A DNA stretch of 64,000 nucleotides from Candidatus Rhodoferax randersensis. Lineage in GTDB: Bacteria > Pseudomonadota > Gammaproteobacteria > Burkholderiales > Burkholderiaceae_C. The notes beneath the pieces are model-generated. The model was not told where the DNA came from. It searched no databases and saw only the letters and a list, made by a program, of their open reading frames with translations. This document shows positions 16,077-26,489 of the stretch, in pieces. Position numbers and translations under genes: made by a program. The stretch is from assembly GCA_016718155.1 (NCBI GenBank), contig JADKEH010000002.1, positions 372,001-436,000 of the forward strand, written 5' to 3'. The number at the start of each line of letters is the position of its first letter. The stretch's first letter is position 1.

Positions 16077-17435
16077 ATGACCTATCGCGTTTTGGCCCTG
16101 ACCGTGGCCGCCCTCTCCGCCCTGCTGGTTCCGAGCACCCAGGCGCAAGGCCTGCGCCAGACGCCATCCCGAACCGTCGCGCCGATCACCGTGCCGCAGA
16201 CGGAGCAGAGACCGGCGGACTTCATTGTCGCGGTGGTCAACTCCGATCCGATCACCAACAACGAGGTGCATGTCCGGGCTATGCGCCTGCGCGCCCAGAT
16301 GGAGCAGGGAGCCAATGCGCCAGACCTGGGCGAGCTCAAGCGCCAGGTGCTGGAGCGTTTGATCGACGAAAGGGCGCAACTCCAGCAGGCGATCGATACC
16401 GGCATCAAGGTCGATGACTCGTCAGTGGACCAGGCCGAACAAACTGTGGCGCAGCAAAACCAGCTCAGTGTGGCCGACCTGCGCCGCCAACTGGTGGGCA
16501 GCGGGATGAATGTGGCCCAGTTTCGCCGCGAGCTGCGCGATCAGCTCTATCTGACCCGCCTGCGCGAGCGTGAGGTCGATGCGCGGGTTCGCATATCCGA
16601 TCTTGAGATCGACCAGTACATTACCGAGCGACAAAACGACAAGGACCCCGCTGCGCAGCAATTCAATCTGGCGCAAGTGCTGGTCAAGATTGCGGATGGC
16701 GCCAGCGCCGATCAAGTGGCTGCGGCGCAGACCAAGGCTGAGCGCGTGTTGAGCCGGGCGCGTGCCGGCGAGGACTTCGCGATGCTGGCACGTGAGCTGT
16801 CGGATTCACCCGATCGCGTCAGCGGTGGTCAGTTTGGTTTGCGCCCGGCTGACCGGTATCCGCCCCTGTTTGTCGAGGCCACCCAAGGCTTGCCCGTGGG
16901 GGGCATCTCCGGCGTCGTGCGTTCGGGCGCCGGGTTTCACGTGCTCAAAGTGCTCGAGCGGCGCGTGGTGGGCATGCCCGCCACCACCATCACCCAAACC
17001 CAGGCGCGCCACATCCTGCTGCTGGTGACGCCCAAGTTCAGCGAAAAGGATGCACGGGCCAAGCTCAATGACCTCCGCTCGCGCATCATGGCCGGCAAGG
17101 CAGACTTTGCGACACTGGCGCGCGAGCACTCTCAGGACGGCAGCGGTCCCCAGGGGGGCGACCTGGGCTGGGCCAATCCGGGACAGTTCGTGCCAGAGTT
17201 TGAAGAAGTCATGAACCGCCTTGGCGTGGCCGAGATCAGCGAGCCCTTTGCCTCCCGTTTTGGAGTGCACATTATTCAGTTGACCGAGCGGCGCAATACT
17301 TCCCTGACCGAACGCGAGCAGCGCGAGTTGGTGCGCGGCATGCTGCGCGAGAAGAAGATCGACGAGACCTATGTCACCTGGGCACAGGATGTGCGCGGCA
17401 AAGCGTATGTCGATCGGCGTGAACCCCCGCAGTGA
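16077..17435 (+). CDS. surA: periplasmic chaperone/peptidyl-prolyl isomerase SurA
   Basis: A 452-residue SurA, the main chaperone for outer-membrane beta-barrels such as LptD. It has a signal peptide (to TQAQ, about residue 23), an N-terminal chaperone helix region (SDPITNNEVHVRAMRLRAQM), and two parvulin domains. The first is around residues 175-280 (FNLAQVLVKIADGASADQ, GGQFGLR), the second around 290-395 (QARHILLLVTPKFSEKDARA, GGDLGWANPGQFVPEFE). The ATG at 16077 is 8 bp after the lptD stop. The pdxA gene that often follows surA is absent. Confidence 0.94.
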   Translation: MTYRVLALTVAALSALLVPSTQAQGLRQTPSRTVAPITVPQTEQRPADFIVAVVNSDPITNNEVHVRAMRLRAQMEQGANAPDLGELKRQVLERLIDERAQLQQAIDTGIKVDDSSVDQAEQTVAQQNQLSVADLRRQLVGSGMNVAQFRRELRDQLYLTRLREREVDARVRISDLEIDQYITERQNDKDPAAQQFNLAQVLVKIADGASADQVAAAQTKAERVLSRARAGEDFAMLARELSDSPDRVSGGQFGLRPADRYPPLFVEATQGLPVGGISGVVRSGAGFHVLKVLERRVVGMPATTITQTQARHILLLVTPKFSEKDARAKLNDLRSRIMAGKADFATLAREHSQDGSGPQGGDLGWANPGQFVPEFEEVMNRLGVAEISEPFASRFGVHIIQLTERRNTSLTEREQRELVRGMLREKKIDETYVTWAQDVRGKAYVDRREPPQ

Positions 17436-17507
17436 GGGTGCGCAGCACGGGCACGGTTGGTGTCCGAGTGGCGACCCCCAGCTGCAGCGGCCCTGTCGGG
17501 GCTTGAT

Positions 17508-18302
17508 GTGAAGCACATTGCCCGCAAGCGTTTTGGTCAACACTTCCTGACCGACGGCGCAATCATTGATGCGATCGTCTCGGCCATCGCCCCACGTCCC
17601 GGCCAGTTGATGGTGGAGATCGGCCCCGGCTTGTCGGCTCTAACACAGCCGCTGGTCGAGCGTCTTGGGCACCTGACGGTGATCGAGCTGGACCGCGACT
17701 TGGCGCAGCGCCTGCGCGCCAACACCCAGCTCACGGTGATTGAGTCCGATGTGCTCAAGGTCGATTTTGCGCAGTTGATGCCGGTGCAGGACGCCAGTCA
17801 AGTTGGCGCCAACCCGGCCGCTCGCTTGCGCGTGGTCGGCAATCTACCCTACAACATCTCGACGCCGATCCTGTTCCATCTGCTGGACTGTGTGCACCTG
17901 ATCGAGGACCAGCACTTCATGCTGCAGAAGGAAGTCATCGACCGCATGGTGGCCAGGCCTGCGACCTCAGACTATGGCCGCCTGAGCGTCATGTTGCAGT
18001 ACCGCTATGCCATGGAGAACGTGCTGTTTGTGCCGCCCGAGAGTTTCAGCCCCGCGCCACGCGTCGACAGCGCGGTGGTCCGCATGGTGCCGCGCGAACC
18101 GGCGCTGCCGATAGATGTCGCGTTGTTGAGTGAAATCGTGCAGGTGGCGTTCAGCCAGCGGCGCAAGTTGATGCGCCACACCCTGGGGCAGTGGTTGTCG
18201 CAGCGCGCCTATGGCGGGACGTTTGACGTGCAGCGCAGAGCCGAGGAAGTGCCGGTGGCGCAGTATGTGGCGCTGGCTGCGGAGCTTGAGCCGCAGGGCT
18301 GA
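17508..18302 (+). CDS. rsmA: 16S rRNA dimethyladenosine transferase RsmA (KsgA)
   Basis: A 264-residue methyltransferase that dimethylates A1518/A1519 of 16S rRNA. The family start K-H-I-A-R-K-R-F-G-Q-H-F-L follows directly on a GTG at 17508. The frame is open back to 17457 but has no ATG, so the GTG is the best start. SAM-binding motif I is VEIGPGLSALT; the catalytic motif is VVGNLPYNIS. The C-terminal small domain carries FSQRRKLMRHTL. It follows surA with a 72-bp gap. Confidence 0.93.
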   Translation: MKHIARKRFGQHFLTDGAIIDAIVSAIAPRPGQLMVEIGPGLSALTQPLVERLGHLTVIELDRDLAQRLRANTQLTVIESDVLKVDFAQLMPVQDASQVGANPAARLRVVGNLPYNISTPILFHLLDCVHLIEDQHFMLQKEVIDRMVARPATSDYGRLSVMLQYRYAMENVLFVPPESFSPAPRVDSAVVRMVPREPALPIDVALLSEIVQVAFSQRRKLMRHTLGQWLSQRAYGGTFDVQRRAEEVPVAQYVALAAELEPQG

Positions 18303-18309
18303 CCCGCTG

Positions 18310-20412
18310 CTACGGTGAGGGGATGGCACCGAGCTCGTCGCTCGCCATCGCCGTCGCTGGCGCGCGGCGTGGCAGGCGCAGCGTGAACACCGCGCCTTCG
18401 CCAAGTTGACTGGTGACCGCGACCTGGCCCCCCAACAGCCCGGTAACGATGTTGTGCACAATGTGCAAGCCCAGGCCCGAGCCGCCCTGACCGAGCCGGG
18501 TGGTGAAGAAGGGGTCGAAAATGTGCCGAAGATTCTCCGCGCCGATCCCCTTGCCATGGTCATTCACGCTGATCTCAATATGGTCCGCGTCCAGTGCGCA
18601 TGCCACGATTTCGATGCGCCCTTTGTGACCGGCGCCGAAGCCGTGGATGATGGCGTTGTTGATCAGGTTGGTCAGGACCTGCCCCAGCGGGCCTGGGTAG
18701 CTGTCCAGCCACAATTCGTCTTCGAGCTTGGTGCTCACGTCGCAGCCCGAAGTGCGAATGGTGGGGTTGAGGGTGAGCACGATCTCGGAGACGATCTGCT
18801 GCACGTTGAACTGACGCCGTTGTGAGCTGGTCTGATCCACCGCCACCTGCTTGAAACTGCTGATCAGCGTACCCGCACGTGTCAGGTTGCGAATCAGGAT
18901 TTCGGCCGCCTGGCCGGTGTCGCTGACAAACTGCTCCAGTTCGGCGCGCTTGATCCGTTGGCTCATCACACTTGAGAAAACTTTGACATGGTGCTCCATC
19001 GTCGTGGCCACAGTCAGACCGTTGCCGATGGGGGTGTTGAGTTCGTGTGCCACGCCGGCCACCAATGCGCCGAGTGCGGCGAGCTTTTCAGCATGCACCA
19101 GTTGGTCCTTGGCGCGGTGTAGCGTGGCCAGCGTGGCGGACAGGTCTGCGTTGGCCTGTTGTAGCTGCTGCGTGCGCTCACCCACGCGCTGCTCAAGTCG
19201 CAGGTTCAGCTCCTGGATTTCTTCCTGAATGCGTCGTTGCTCAGTGACGTCGGCTTGCGCCATGATCAGCAACGATGCACCGCCGACTTCGATGCGTCGG
19301 CCTGTGATGTGACACATCAGCCGTTGACCATCGCGTCGAACCATCCAGGCGTCCATGCCCAGGATTTCTCCGCTGGTTTCGACTTCGGCGAGCGCCCGCT
19401 GGCGCGCGGCGGCAGACTCCCAGATGCCGAGTTGCCCGCCATGCAGGCCCACGCAGTCGGCCGCCGAGTAGCCGAATTGGCGTTCCCAGGTTTCGTTGAC
19501 CGTGACCACTGCGTAGGTCCGCGAAACGTCAGAGACCACCAGCGCGGTCGGTGATGCGTTGAAGAAGGCCATCAGTTTGGTTTCACTGTCGCGCAGCGCT
19601 TTCTCGGCCAGCCGAGCTTGCGTGACGTCGCGCAGCAGGGCAATCATGTAGCGCTCCCCGCGCGCCTCGAACACCGAACAGTTGACCAAGGCCTGGCGTA
19701 CGGTGCCGCCTCGGGTGACCACTTCGATCGGGAATTCGTGTGCCACGTTGTTGACCTGGAGCAGGGCGCTGAGGACCTGGCGTTGAGCGGGGTCGCGCCA
19801 GATGCCCAGTTCCAGTGCGGTACGTCCGATCACCTCTTCCCGGCGATAGCCCATGATGTGCTCGAAGGCCTCGTTGACTTCCATGTAGTGGCCATCGCGC
19901 AGCCGCGAAATCGACATTGAGTCCGGCGTCAGCCGGAATGCGGCGATGAATTGCTGATTGATCGCGTGTTCCTGGGTGATGTCCCGGGTGATCCAGACGG
20001 CATGGTCGGGCGTATCGCCCTCCAGCGTAATCAGGGTTGCGTTGACAATGCAGTCCCGGATCTCGCCGTTGCGTCGCCTGAACTGGACCGCGTGATCGCG
20101 AATGCGACCCTCGCTCTTCAAGGTGGCCCCGACCAGGTTGCGCTGCGCAGGGTCGACCCAGGCGTCGGCGCGCGCGATTTGCCCGATGACCTCGACACGC
20201 GCATAGCCTGACAGGCGTTCGTAGCCTTCGTTGACTTCGACATACGCAGCGTTGTCCAGGCGCACGATCACGATCGAGTCGCTGCTGGCATGGAACACCT
20301 GCCGGAACCGGTCGTCTTGCTGCCCACCCGCGTGCCGGTCGCGTTGAAGGCGCTCGAGGGATGGCTGGCGTAGACCGCCGAGGTATCGTCGGATGCGCGA
20401 CAACGGGCTCAT
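18310..20412 (-). CDS. soluble histidine kinase with three PAS domains
   Basis: A 700-residue kinase without transmembrane segments. There are three PAS units, at about residues 35-150 (FRQVFHASSDSIVIVRLDNA), 160-275 (FIAAFRLTPDSMSISRL) and 290-400 (LMAFFNASPTALVVSDVSRT). A coiled coil follows (~400-455, LRLEQRVGERTQQLQQAN). The phosphoacceptor His lies in GVAHELNTPIGNG (~470), then the ATPase boxes NLINNAIIHGF, NDHGKGI and GGSGLGLHIV. The HELNTPIGN H-box is a divergent subtype seen in orphan kinases. No response regulator is adjacent. It converges with rsmA, 7 bp apart. Confidence 0.88.
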   Translation of the reverse strand: MSPLSRIRRYLGGLRQPSLERLQRDRHAGGQQDDRFRQVFHASSDSIVIVRLDNAAYVEVNEGYERLSGYARVEVIGQIARADAWVDPAQRNLVGATLKSEGRIRDHAVQFRRRNGEIRDCIVNATLITLEGDTPDHAVWITRDITQEHAINQQFIAAFRLTPDSMSISRLRDGHYMEVNEAFEHIMGYRREEVIGRTALELGIWRDPAQRQVLSALLQVNNVAHEFPIEVVTRGGTVRQALVNCSVFEARGERYMIALLRDVTQARLAEKALRDSETKLMAFFNASPTALVVSDVSRTYAVVTVNETWERQFGYSAADCVGLHGGQLGIWESAAARQRALAEVETSGEILGMDAWMVRRDGQRLMCHITGRRIEVGGASLLIMAQADVTEQRRIQEEIQELNLRLEQRVGERTQQLQQANADLSATLATLHRAKDQLVHAEKLAALGALVAGVAHELNTPIGNGLTVATTMEHHVKVFSSVMSQRIKRAELEQFVSDTGQAAEILIRNLTRAGTLISSFKQVAVDQTSSQRRQFNVQQIVSEIVLTLNPTIRTSGCDVSTKLEDELWLDSYPGPLGQVLTNLINNAIIHGFGAGHKGRIEIVACALDADHIEISVNDHGKGIGAENLRHIFDPFFTTRLGQGGSGLGLHIVHNIVTGLLGGQVAVTSQLGEGAVFTLRLPRRAPATAMASDELGAIPSP

Positions 20413-20462
20413 GGGCGGTCGGTGCCTTGATGAAGGTCAGGCAAGCATTATGCGGTCACGCC

Positions 20463-20500
20463 AAAAAAGAAAAAGGCCCATCGCCTGGACGAGGGGCCTT
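20463..20500 (-). terminator. rho-independent terminator
   Basis: On the minus strand, AAGGCCC and GGGCCTT arms pair around a 14-base loop and are followed by TTTTTCTTTTTTGG. This is a strong intrinsic terminator for the minus-strand transcription unit of the RNase, barstar and the small frame ending at 20528. Confidence 0.8.
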
Positions 20501-20527
20501 GTCGGGCAAGTTGGGTGAGCCTGGCGA

Positions 20528-20656
20528 TCAGGCAGCGGTCAACCAGTACCCGGCGTTGAAGGGGCTGCTCATGCGCAGCGCCAGGGGCGACACGTCCAAC
20601 AACTTGTCGGTGGGCATCTTCTCGCCGGTCTCGGTGGTCAGTTCAATTCCTGACAT
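20528..20656 (-). CDS. small hypothetical protein
   Basis: A possible 42-residue gene from the ATG at 20656 (MSGIELTTETGEKMPTDKLL, ending NAGYWLTAA), with an in-frame extension to 20749. It lies between the barstar-like gene and a strong terminator on the same strand, so it is at least transcribed. I do not recognise the peptide and see no strong Shine-Dalgarno. It could equally be the degraded 3' end of a longer gene. Confidence 0.3.
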   Translation of the reverse strand: MSGIELTTETGEKMPTDKLLDVSPLALRMSSPFNAGYWLTAA

Positions 20657-20693
20657 GGCGGTAGTGTTGCCGATGTCGCTCTTTGCCTCGTTC

Positions 20694-20728
20694 GCCCGTT
20701 CTGCTTGGCTGGTGTGTGCAGAACGGGC
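20694..20728 (-). repeat. perfect 11-bp inverted repeat at the barstar stop codon
   Basis: GCCCGTTCTGC and GCAGAACGGGC flank a 13-base loop. On the minus strand the stem begins inside the TAG stop of the barstar-like gene. No U-tract follows, so it may stabilise the mRNA 3' end or attenuate transcription rather than terminate it fully. Confidence 0.6.
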
Positions 20729-21147
20729 TACAGAAAAGAATAGAAGCACCGAAACGGTATCTTTCGATCCGCCCAGTAGTCGGCAGCGTCCCGGAAGATA
20801 TCAAGCAGTTGCTCGCGCGCCTCCTTGTCAAACTTGGCATTGGCCGGGATGTGTTCCAGCACGGCGACGAAGCCAGGCTGCGGTCCCGATTTGTGCAGCG
20901 GGTCGGTAATGCTGTCGTACAAGGCGTCAAAGTTCTTGCCGCCCTGCGTTGGCAGCATGAACTGCTGGCCGATCAGGTCGAGCACGTCCTGCTTGGTCTG
21001 CGCATTGGCCAAATTGGCGTACAGAAAGTGTTGACCCAGGCTTTGGGCAGCGTCCTGCAGCTCCTGCACCCGGAAGGCGCGGATCGACTGGACGATATTG
21101 GTTCTAACGGTTCGAAGTGGCATATCCATTCCCGCTTCTCTTTCCAT
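20728..21147 (-). CDS. barstar-family ribonuclease inhibitor
   Basis: A protein of up to 139 residues with the barstar core: KQDVLDLIGQQFMLPTQGGK followed by NFDALYDSITDPL, a variable loop, FVAVLEHIPANAKF and a final helix/strand LLDIFRDAADYWADR-FRCFYSF. This matches the family pattern of a helix binding an RNase active site and an N-F-D-A-L motif. It lacks a signal peptide, as expected for an intracellular inhibitor protecting the cell from the RNase encoded 15 bp upstream. The start could be 21147, 21129 or 21123; the last has GCGGGA ahead of it. Confidence 0.82.
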   Translation of the reverse strand: MEREAGMDMPLRTVRTNIVQSIRAFRVQELQDAAQSLGQHFLYANLANAQTKQDVLDLIGQQFMLPTQGGKNFDALYDSITDPLHKSGPQPGFVAVLEHIPANAKFDKEAREQLLDIFRDAADYWADRKIPFRCFYSFL

Positions 21148-21162
21148 AGTGATGCAAAAAAT

Positions 21163-21567
21163 TCAGGGCAAAATCTTGCGGAAGCTCGCATAGTGATCTG
21201 CCGTGTAGTAACAGGTGTCTGGCGTCTGGGGTACACCGCCACAGACGATGCGCCGCTGACCGCGGTTGCGCGACCCCGGCGTTTTGACGGTGTATTCCCG
21301 GTAATAACCTCGTCTGTGGTTGGGTAGCAAGCGTTCCCGATTGCCAAACACCACACCATCTTTTTCAAATTCGAACGGACCGCCCCGAAGAATCAGGGCG
21401 TAGGTCTGTTGTCCTTGCACTGGCAAATTGGCCAATGCCACCGACGCGCCGCCTGACTCTTTGGCATGCACCAGACTGAGGGCCGACGCGGCTGCAATCA
21501 ATAAGCCGGTAAGCACTAACTTCAGGCCTGTGGCCTTGAACCCCTGCGTGCACAACATGACAATCAT
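21163..21567 (-). CDS. secreted guanyl-specific ribonuclease (barnase/RNase N1-T1 family)
   Basis: A 134-residue precursor with a signal peptide (about residues 14-36, ending VHA). The mature domain shows GGPFEFEKDGVVFGNRE, YYREYTVKTPG, RGQRRIV and YYTADHYASFRKI. These carry the catalytic Glu (in YREY), Arg (RRIV) and His (DHY), in the same order as barnase. Two cysteines may form an extracellular disulfide. With the downstream barstar-like gene it forms a toxin/immunity pair: extracellular RNA digestion or competition outside, inhibition inside. Confidence 0.85.
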   Translation of the reverse strand: MIVMLCTQGFKATGLKLVLTGLLIAAASALSLVHAKESGGASVALANLPVQGQQTYALILRGGPFEFEKDGVVFGNRERLLPNHRRGYYREYTVKTPGSRNRGQRRIVCGGVPQTPDTCYYTADHYASFRKILP

Positions 21568-21579
21568 TTCCTAAAACAC

Positions 21580-21595
21580 TCCGGGTTAACCCGGA
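21580..21595. promoter_or_regulatory. perfect 16-bp palindrome upstream of the RNase gene
   Basis: TCCGGGTTAACCCGGA lies 12 bp upstream of the RNase ATG, in the region between it and the end of maeB. The symmetry is perfect and the centre (GTTAAC) would make a poor RNA loop. A repressor site is therefore more likely than a terminator, though a terminator for the upstream maeB gene (same strand) cannot be excluded. Confidence 0.4.
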
Positions 21596-21714
21596 AATTT
21601 CAAGAGGGGTAGTGTCGCGTATTTGGACAGAAAACGCAAGGGCTTGCCCAAAATTTAGGCAATCGAGATGTGATACCCGCGTTCTAAAGTAAGCACTTGC
21701 TTGTGCGCATGCCC

Positions 21715-24024
<2,310 letters not shown>

Positions 24025-24217
24025 TGTTGTCTCCTGCTGCGATCAGTATGGTCGAAGGACCAGCCCGCCAGCATTGTTGGGGACTCGAATTGTAGACGTA
24101 GACAGGGGAAAACCCTAGTACGTGGATGTGCGTATGGGTATGGGATTGAGCGCGCCAAAAAGCCCCCGACGACTTGCCGCGCCGATCATGCCCAGGGCTG
24201 CGAGCCACCAGCGCCGG

Positions 24218-25462
24218 TCAGTCTGCCAGCAGTTTGGCTTGTTCGGCGCGCCGTGCGGTTTGACGGCCGGCCAGCACAAAGCCCAAAGGGCGGTCATCCT
24301 CGTCGCGAAACTGCCACACGCCTGGCTCGACGCGCTGCCATGCGCCCACCGCGCCGGGTACGGGCGCCGCCACCACGATTGGCAAGATGGGGGTCTTGAT
24401 GGTGACCGGCATCACCGGGAAGGCCACCTCAGTGCGCGAGCCGCTTAGCGTGTGTGCAAGCGCCTTGGCCGCGCTCATGATGGGCATCACATAAGGCAGC
24501 GTGCGGCCACCCGCACTGGCGTACTGCGCGCCGTCCCCCAACGCAAAGATGTTCGGGGCACTGGTTTGCAGCAGTGGGTCGACCAGGATACCGCGCTCGC
24601 AGGCCAGTCCGGCGGCCTGTGCCAAGGCCGTGTCCGCTCGCAAGCCGATGGCACTCAGCACCACGTCAGCAAGCATGGTCTCGCCATTTGATAGCTCCAC
24701 CTGCAGCGCAGCCTGGCTGGTATCGGAGCCAACGCAGGGCGATCGGTTAACAGCCTTGACGGTGGTGCCAAAGTGCCAGCCGACGCCAAGCTTGGCCAGT
24801 GCCGCGCCCAGTTCTTCGCTGGCCTCCTGGGGCAGCAACGTAGCCATGGGTCTGGCAGCGGGATCCACCACACTCACCTGCAAGCCGGATGCGGTCAGGT
24901 CATTGGCAAACTCGCAGCCGATCAGACCGGCGCCCATGATCAGCACCTGCTTTGCGCGGCTCACCGTCGAGTCTGGGCCACTCCGGTCTGGACCAATGCA
25001 TGGATCGGTCAGACTGGCGTGGAAGATGGCGAAGTCATCCAGCGAGTTGACCGATAACACCTGCTCGGCGGCGTTGCCGGACAACGGAACGCGTACGGCC
25101 TGCGCGCCCGTGGCCAACACCAACTGACGGTACTCAAAGCTGCCACCAGAGGTCGCAATGGTTTGCGCTACCGGGTCGATCGACACCACCTGTGTCTGGG
25201 CATGCAGTGTCACCTTGTGGTTGGCCGCCATCGTGGCCGCCGGGGTGGTGATGAGTTGCGCCAGCGCGCGCTTCTGCGCAAACGCGTTGGAAAGCGATGG
25301 TTTGGCGTAGAAGTCACCACTGTCGGCCGTGATCAGAAGCACCGGCGTGGTGGCGTCGAGCTTGCGGAACTCGCGCACCGTGGACCAGCCCGCCAGACCG
25401 GCACCAATGATGACGAGCGGGTGGCCTTCGCCCGCTGACGCAATCGTTCTGGCGGTGTTCAT
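24218..25462 (-). CDS. rubredoxin-NAD(P)+ reductase-like FAD oxidoreductase
   Basis: A 414-residue flavoprotein from the ATG at 25462. Two dinucleotide-binding motifs are present: VIIGAGLAGWSTVREF near the N-terminus (FAD) and IMGAGLIGCEFANDL at about 165 (NAD(P)H). A T-x-x-x-x-x-x-F-A-L-G-D block (SAPNIFALGDGAQY) closes the FAD site. Similar proteins reduce rubredoxin (AlkT/RubB type). It is the last gene of a rubrerythrin-rubredoxin-reductase run on the minus strand, giving a complete NAD(P)H-to-peroxide electron chain. A 79-bp repeat-like spacer separates it from rubredoxin. Confidence 0.85.
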   Translation of the reverse strand: MNTARTIASAGEGHPLVIIGAGLAGWSTVREFRKLDATTPVLLITADSGDFYAKPSLSNAFAQKRALAQLITTPAATMAANHKVTLHAQTQVVSIDPVAQTIATSGGSFEYRQLVLATGAQAVRVPLSGNAAEQVLSVNSLDDFAIFHASLTDPCIGPDRSGPDSTVSRAKQVLIMGAGLIGCEFANDLTASGLQVSVVDPAARPMATLLPQEASEELGAALAKLGVGWHFGTTVKAVNRSPCVGSDTSQAALQVELSNGETMLADVVLSAIGLRADTALAQAAGLACERGILVDPLLQTSAPNIFALGDGAQYASAGGRTLPYVMPIMSAAKALAHTLSGSRTEVAFPVMPVTIKTPILPIVVAAPVPGAVGAWQRVEPGVWQFRDEDDRPLGFVLAGRQTARRAEQAKLLAD

Positions 25463-25541
25463 GCCCGCCCCCACGGCGCCGTGCGCCTGCCCCCCGAGGG
25501 GGTGCGAGCTTGCTTGGGGCGGCCCGGCGCGGCGCTCATGG
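25463..25541. repeat. Comamonadaceae-type intergenic repeat (CCCCGAGGGGG ... GGCGCTCATG)
   Basis: This spacer contains CCCCCGAGGGGG followed by GAGCTTGCTTGGGGCGGCCC and GGCGCGGCGCTCATG. I recognise this arrangement as recurrent in intergenic regions of Comamonadaceae genomes. It sits between rubredoxin and its reductase, so it was probably inserted within the operon. Its effect on transcription is unknown. Confidence 0.55.
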
Positions 25542-25706
25542 TCAGACCTCTACCGCTTCGAAGTCGGCCTTGGCCACGCCGCAGTCCGGGCAAGCCCAGG
25601 TTTCGGGCACGTCGGCCCACTTGGTGCCTGGCGCGATGCCGTCCTCGGGGCGGCCAGCAGCCTCGTCATAGATGAAGCCGCAAACAATGCAAAGGTAGGT
25701 TTTCAT
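25542..25706 (-). CDS. rubredoxin
   Basis: A 54-residue rubredoxin. The two iron-binding knuckles are C-I-V-C-G (residues 6-10) and C-P-D-C-G (39-43), with the conserved FIYDEAAGRPEDGIAPGT between them, and WADVPETWACP. The single Fe(Cys)4 centre transfers one electron at a time. It is placed between rubrerythrin (upstream) and a flavoprotein reductase (downstream) on the same strand, so it should carry electrons from the reductase to rubrerythrin. Confidence 0.96.
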   Translation of the reverse strand: MKTYLCIVCGFIYDEAAGRPEDGIAPGTKWADVPETWACPDCGVAKADFEAVEV

Positions 25707-25748
25707 AGTGGTGTTCCTGGAAAGTGAGTGTTCAAAATTCGGCTGGCC

Positions 25749-26231
25749 TCAGGCCTTGACCTTGGCCAATTGGGCTTTGTAGTGGTTGGCGTGGCGCTCT
25801 TCGACCTTGGCCAGGGCGGCAAAGCGTTTCTGGGCTTTGTCCAGCGTGGCTCTGAACTGCGCGGCGTGCACCTTGCTCTCCTCGATTTGCTCGTCCATCT
25901 CAGCGACGGCAGCGGCTTGGCCTTCGGCCTCCGCAGTTTTGCGAAAGCCGGGGTACATCTCGGTGTACTCGTAGGTTTCACCGTCGATGGCGATCTGCAA
26001 TGCCTTGGCCGGCGTCATGCTGGCCTTGGGGTAGAGCAGATCGAGGTGGCCAAAAGCGTGCATCACTTCCTGGTCGGCGGTCTCTTCAAAGATGCGCGCC
26101 GTGTCCTCGTCACCCATCTCGCGGGCCAGTTTGGCGAAGTAGCGGTACTTGATATGGGCCATGGATTCGCCGGCAAAGGCGGACTCCAGGTTGGCCATGG
26201 TTTTGATTTCGGGGCGGTGCGTTGCGGTCAT
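25749..26231 (-). CDS. rubrerythrin (diiron domain only)
   Basis: A 160-residue ferritin-like protein with rubrerythrin diiron ligands: ESAFAGES near residue 16, E-E-T-A-D-Q-E-V-M-H-A near 50, and a C-terminal VEERHANHY. It reduces hydrogen peroxide to water in microaerobic or anaerobic bacteria. Classical rubrerythrin carries a C-terminal rubredoxin domain. That domain is missing here, and a separate rubredoxin gene lies 42 bp downstream. Divergent from the SPFH gene at 26490. Confidence 0.92.
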   Translation of the reverse strand: MTATHRPEIKTMANLESAFAGESMAHIKYRYFAKLAREMGDEDTARIFEETADQEVMHAFGHLDLLYPKASMTPAKALQIAIDGETYEYTEMYPGFRKTAEAEGQAAAVAEMDEQIEESKVHAAQFRATLDKAQKRFAALAKVEERHANHYKAQLAKVKA

Positions 26232-26290
26232 GGTTAGCTCCAGTCGGTTAAATGTGTTGCCGGTAGAGGTTTGCTATCGGCATGGGATGA

Positions 26291-26320
26291 ATAGTAGTAA
26301 TTCATGATCCATAACGCCAA
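26291..26320 (-). promoter_or_regulatory. possible promoter of the rubrerythrin operon
   Basis: On the minus strand, TTGGCG (-35-like) and TACTAT (-10-like) are 18 bp apart, about 60 bp upstream of the rubrerythrin ATG. Nearby, ATAGTGTCTAT (26341-26351) is a small palindrome. No confident OxyR, PerR or FNR site was found in 26232-26489. Confidence 0.3.
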
Positions 26321-26489
26321 TTGACTTTTACTAATCGATTGATAGTGTCTATTTTCGGCGTCTTGGAGCGATTGCGCGGCAACCGTTGTGGTGCGCCGCT
26401 TGGACCGCCTTTGTGTGCGCAATTGCTCGCCAAAAATCGGAGGGCCGCGAGTATCATCCGATTTCGTTTGCAATTAACAGGAGCAGCAC

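Noticed and set aside
17435..17508. A pdxA gene between surA and rsmA
   Set aside because: The interval is only 72 bp; the usual pdxA neighbour is absent here, so none is annotated.
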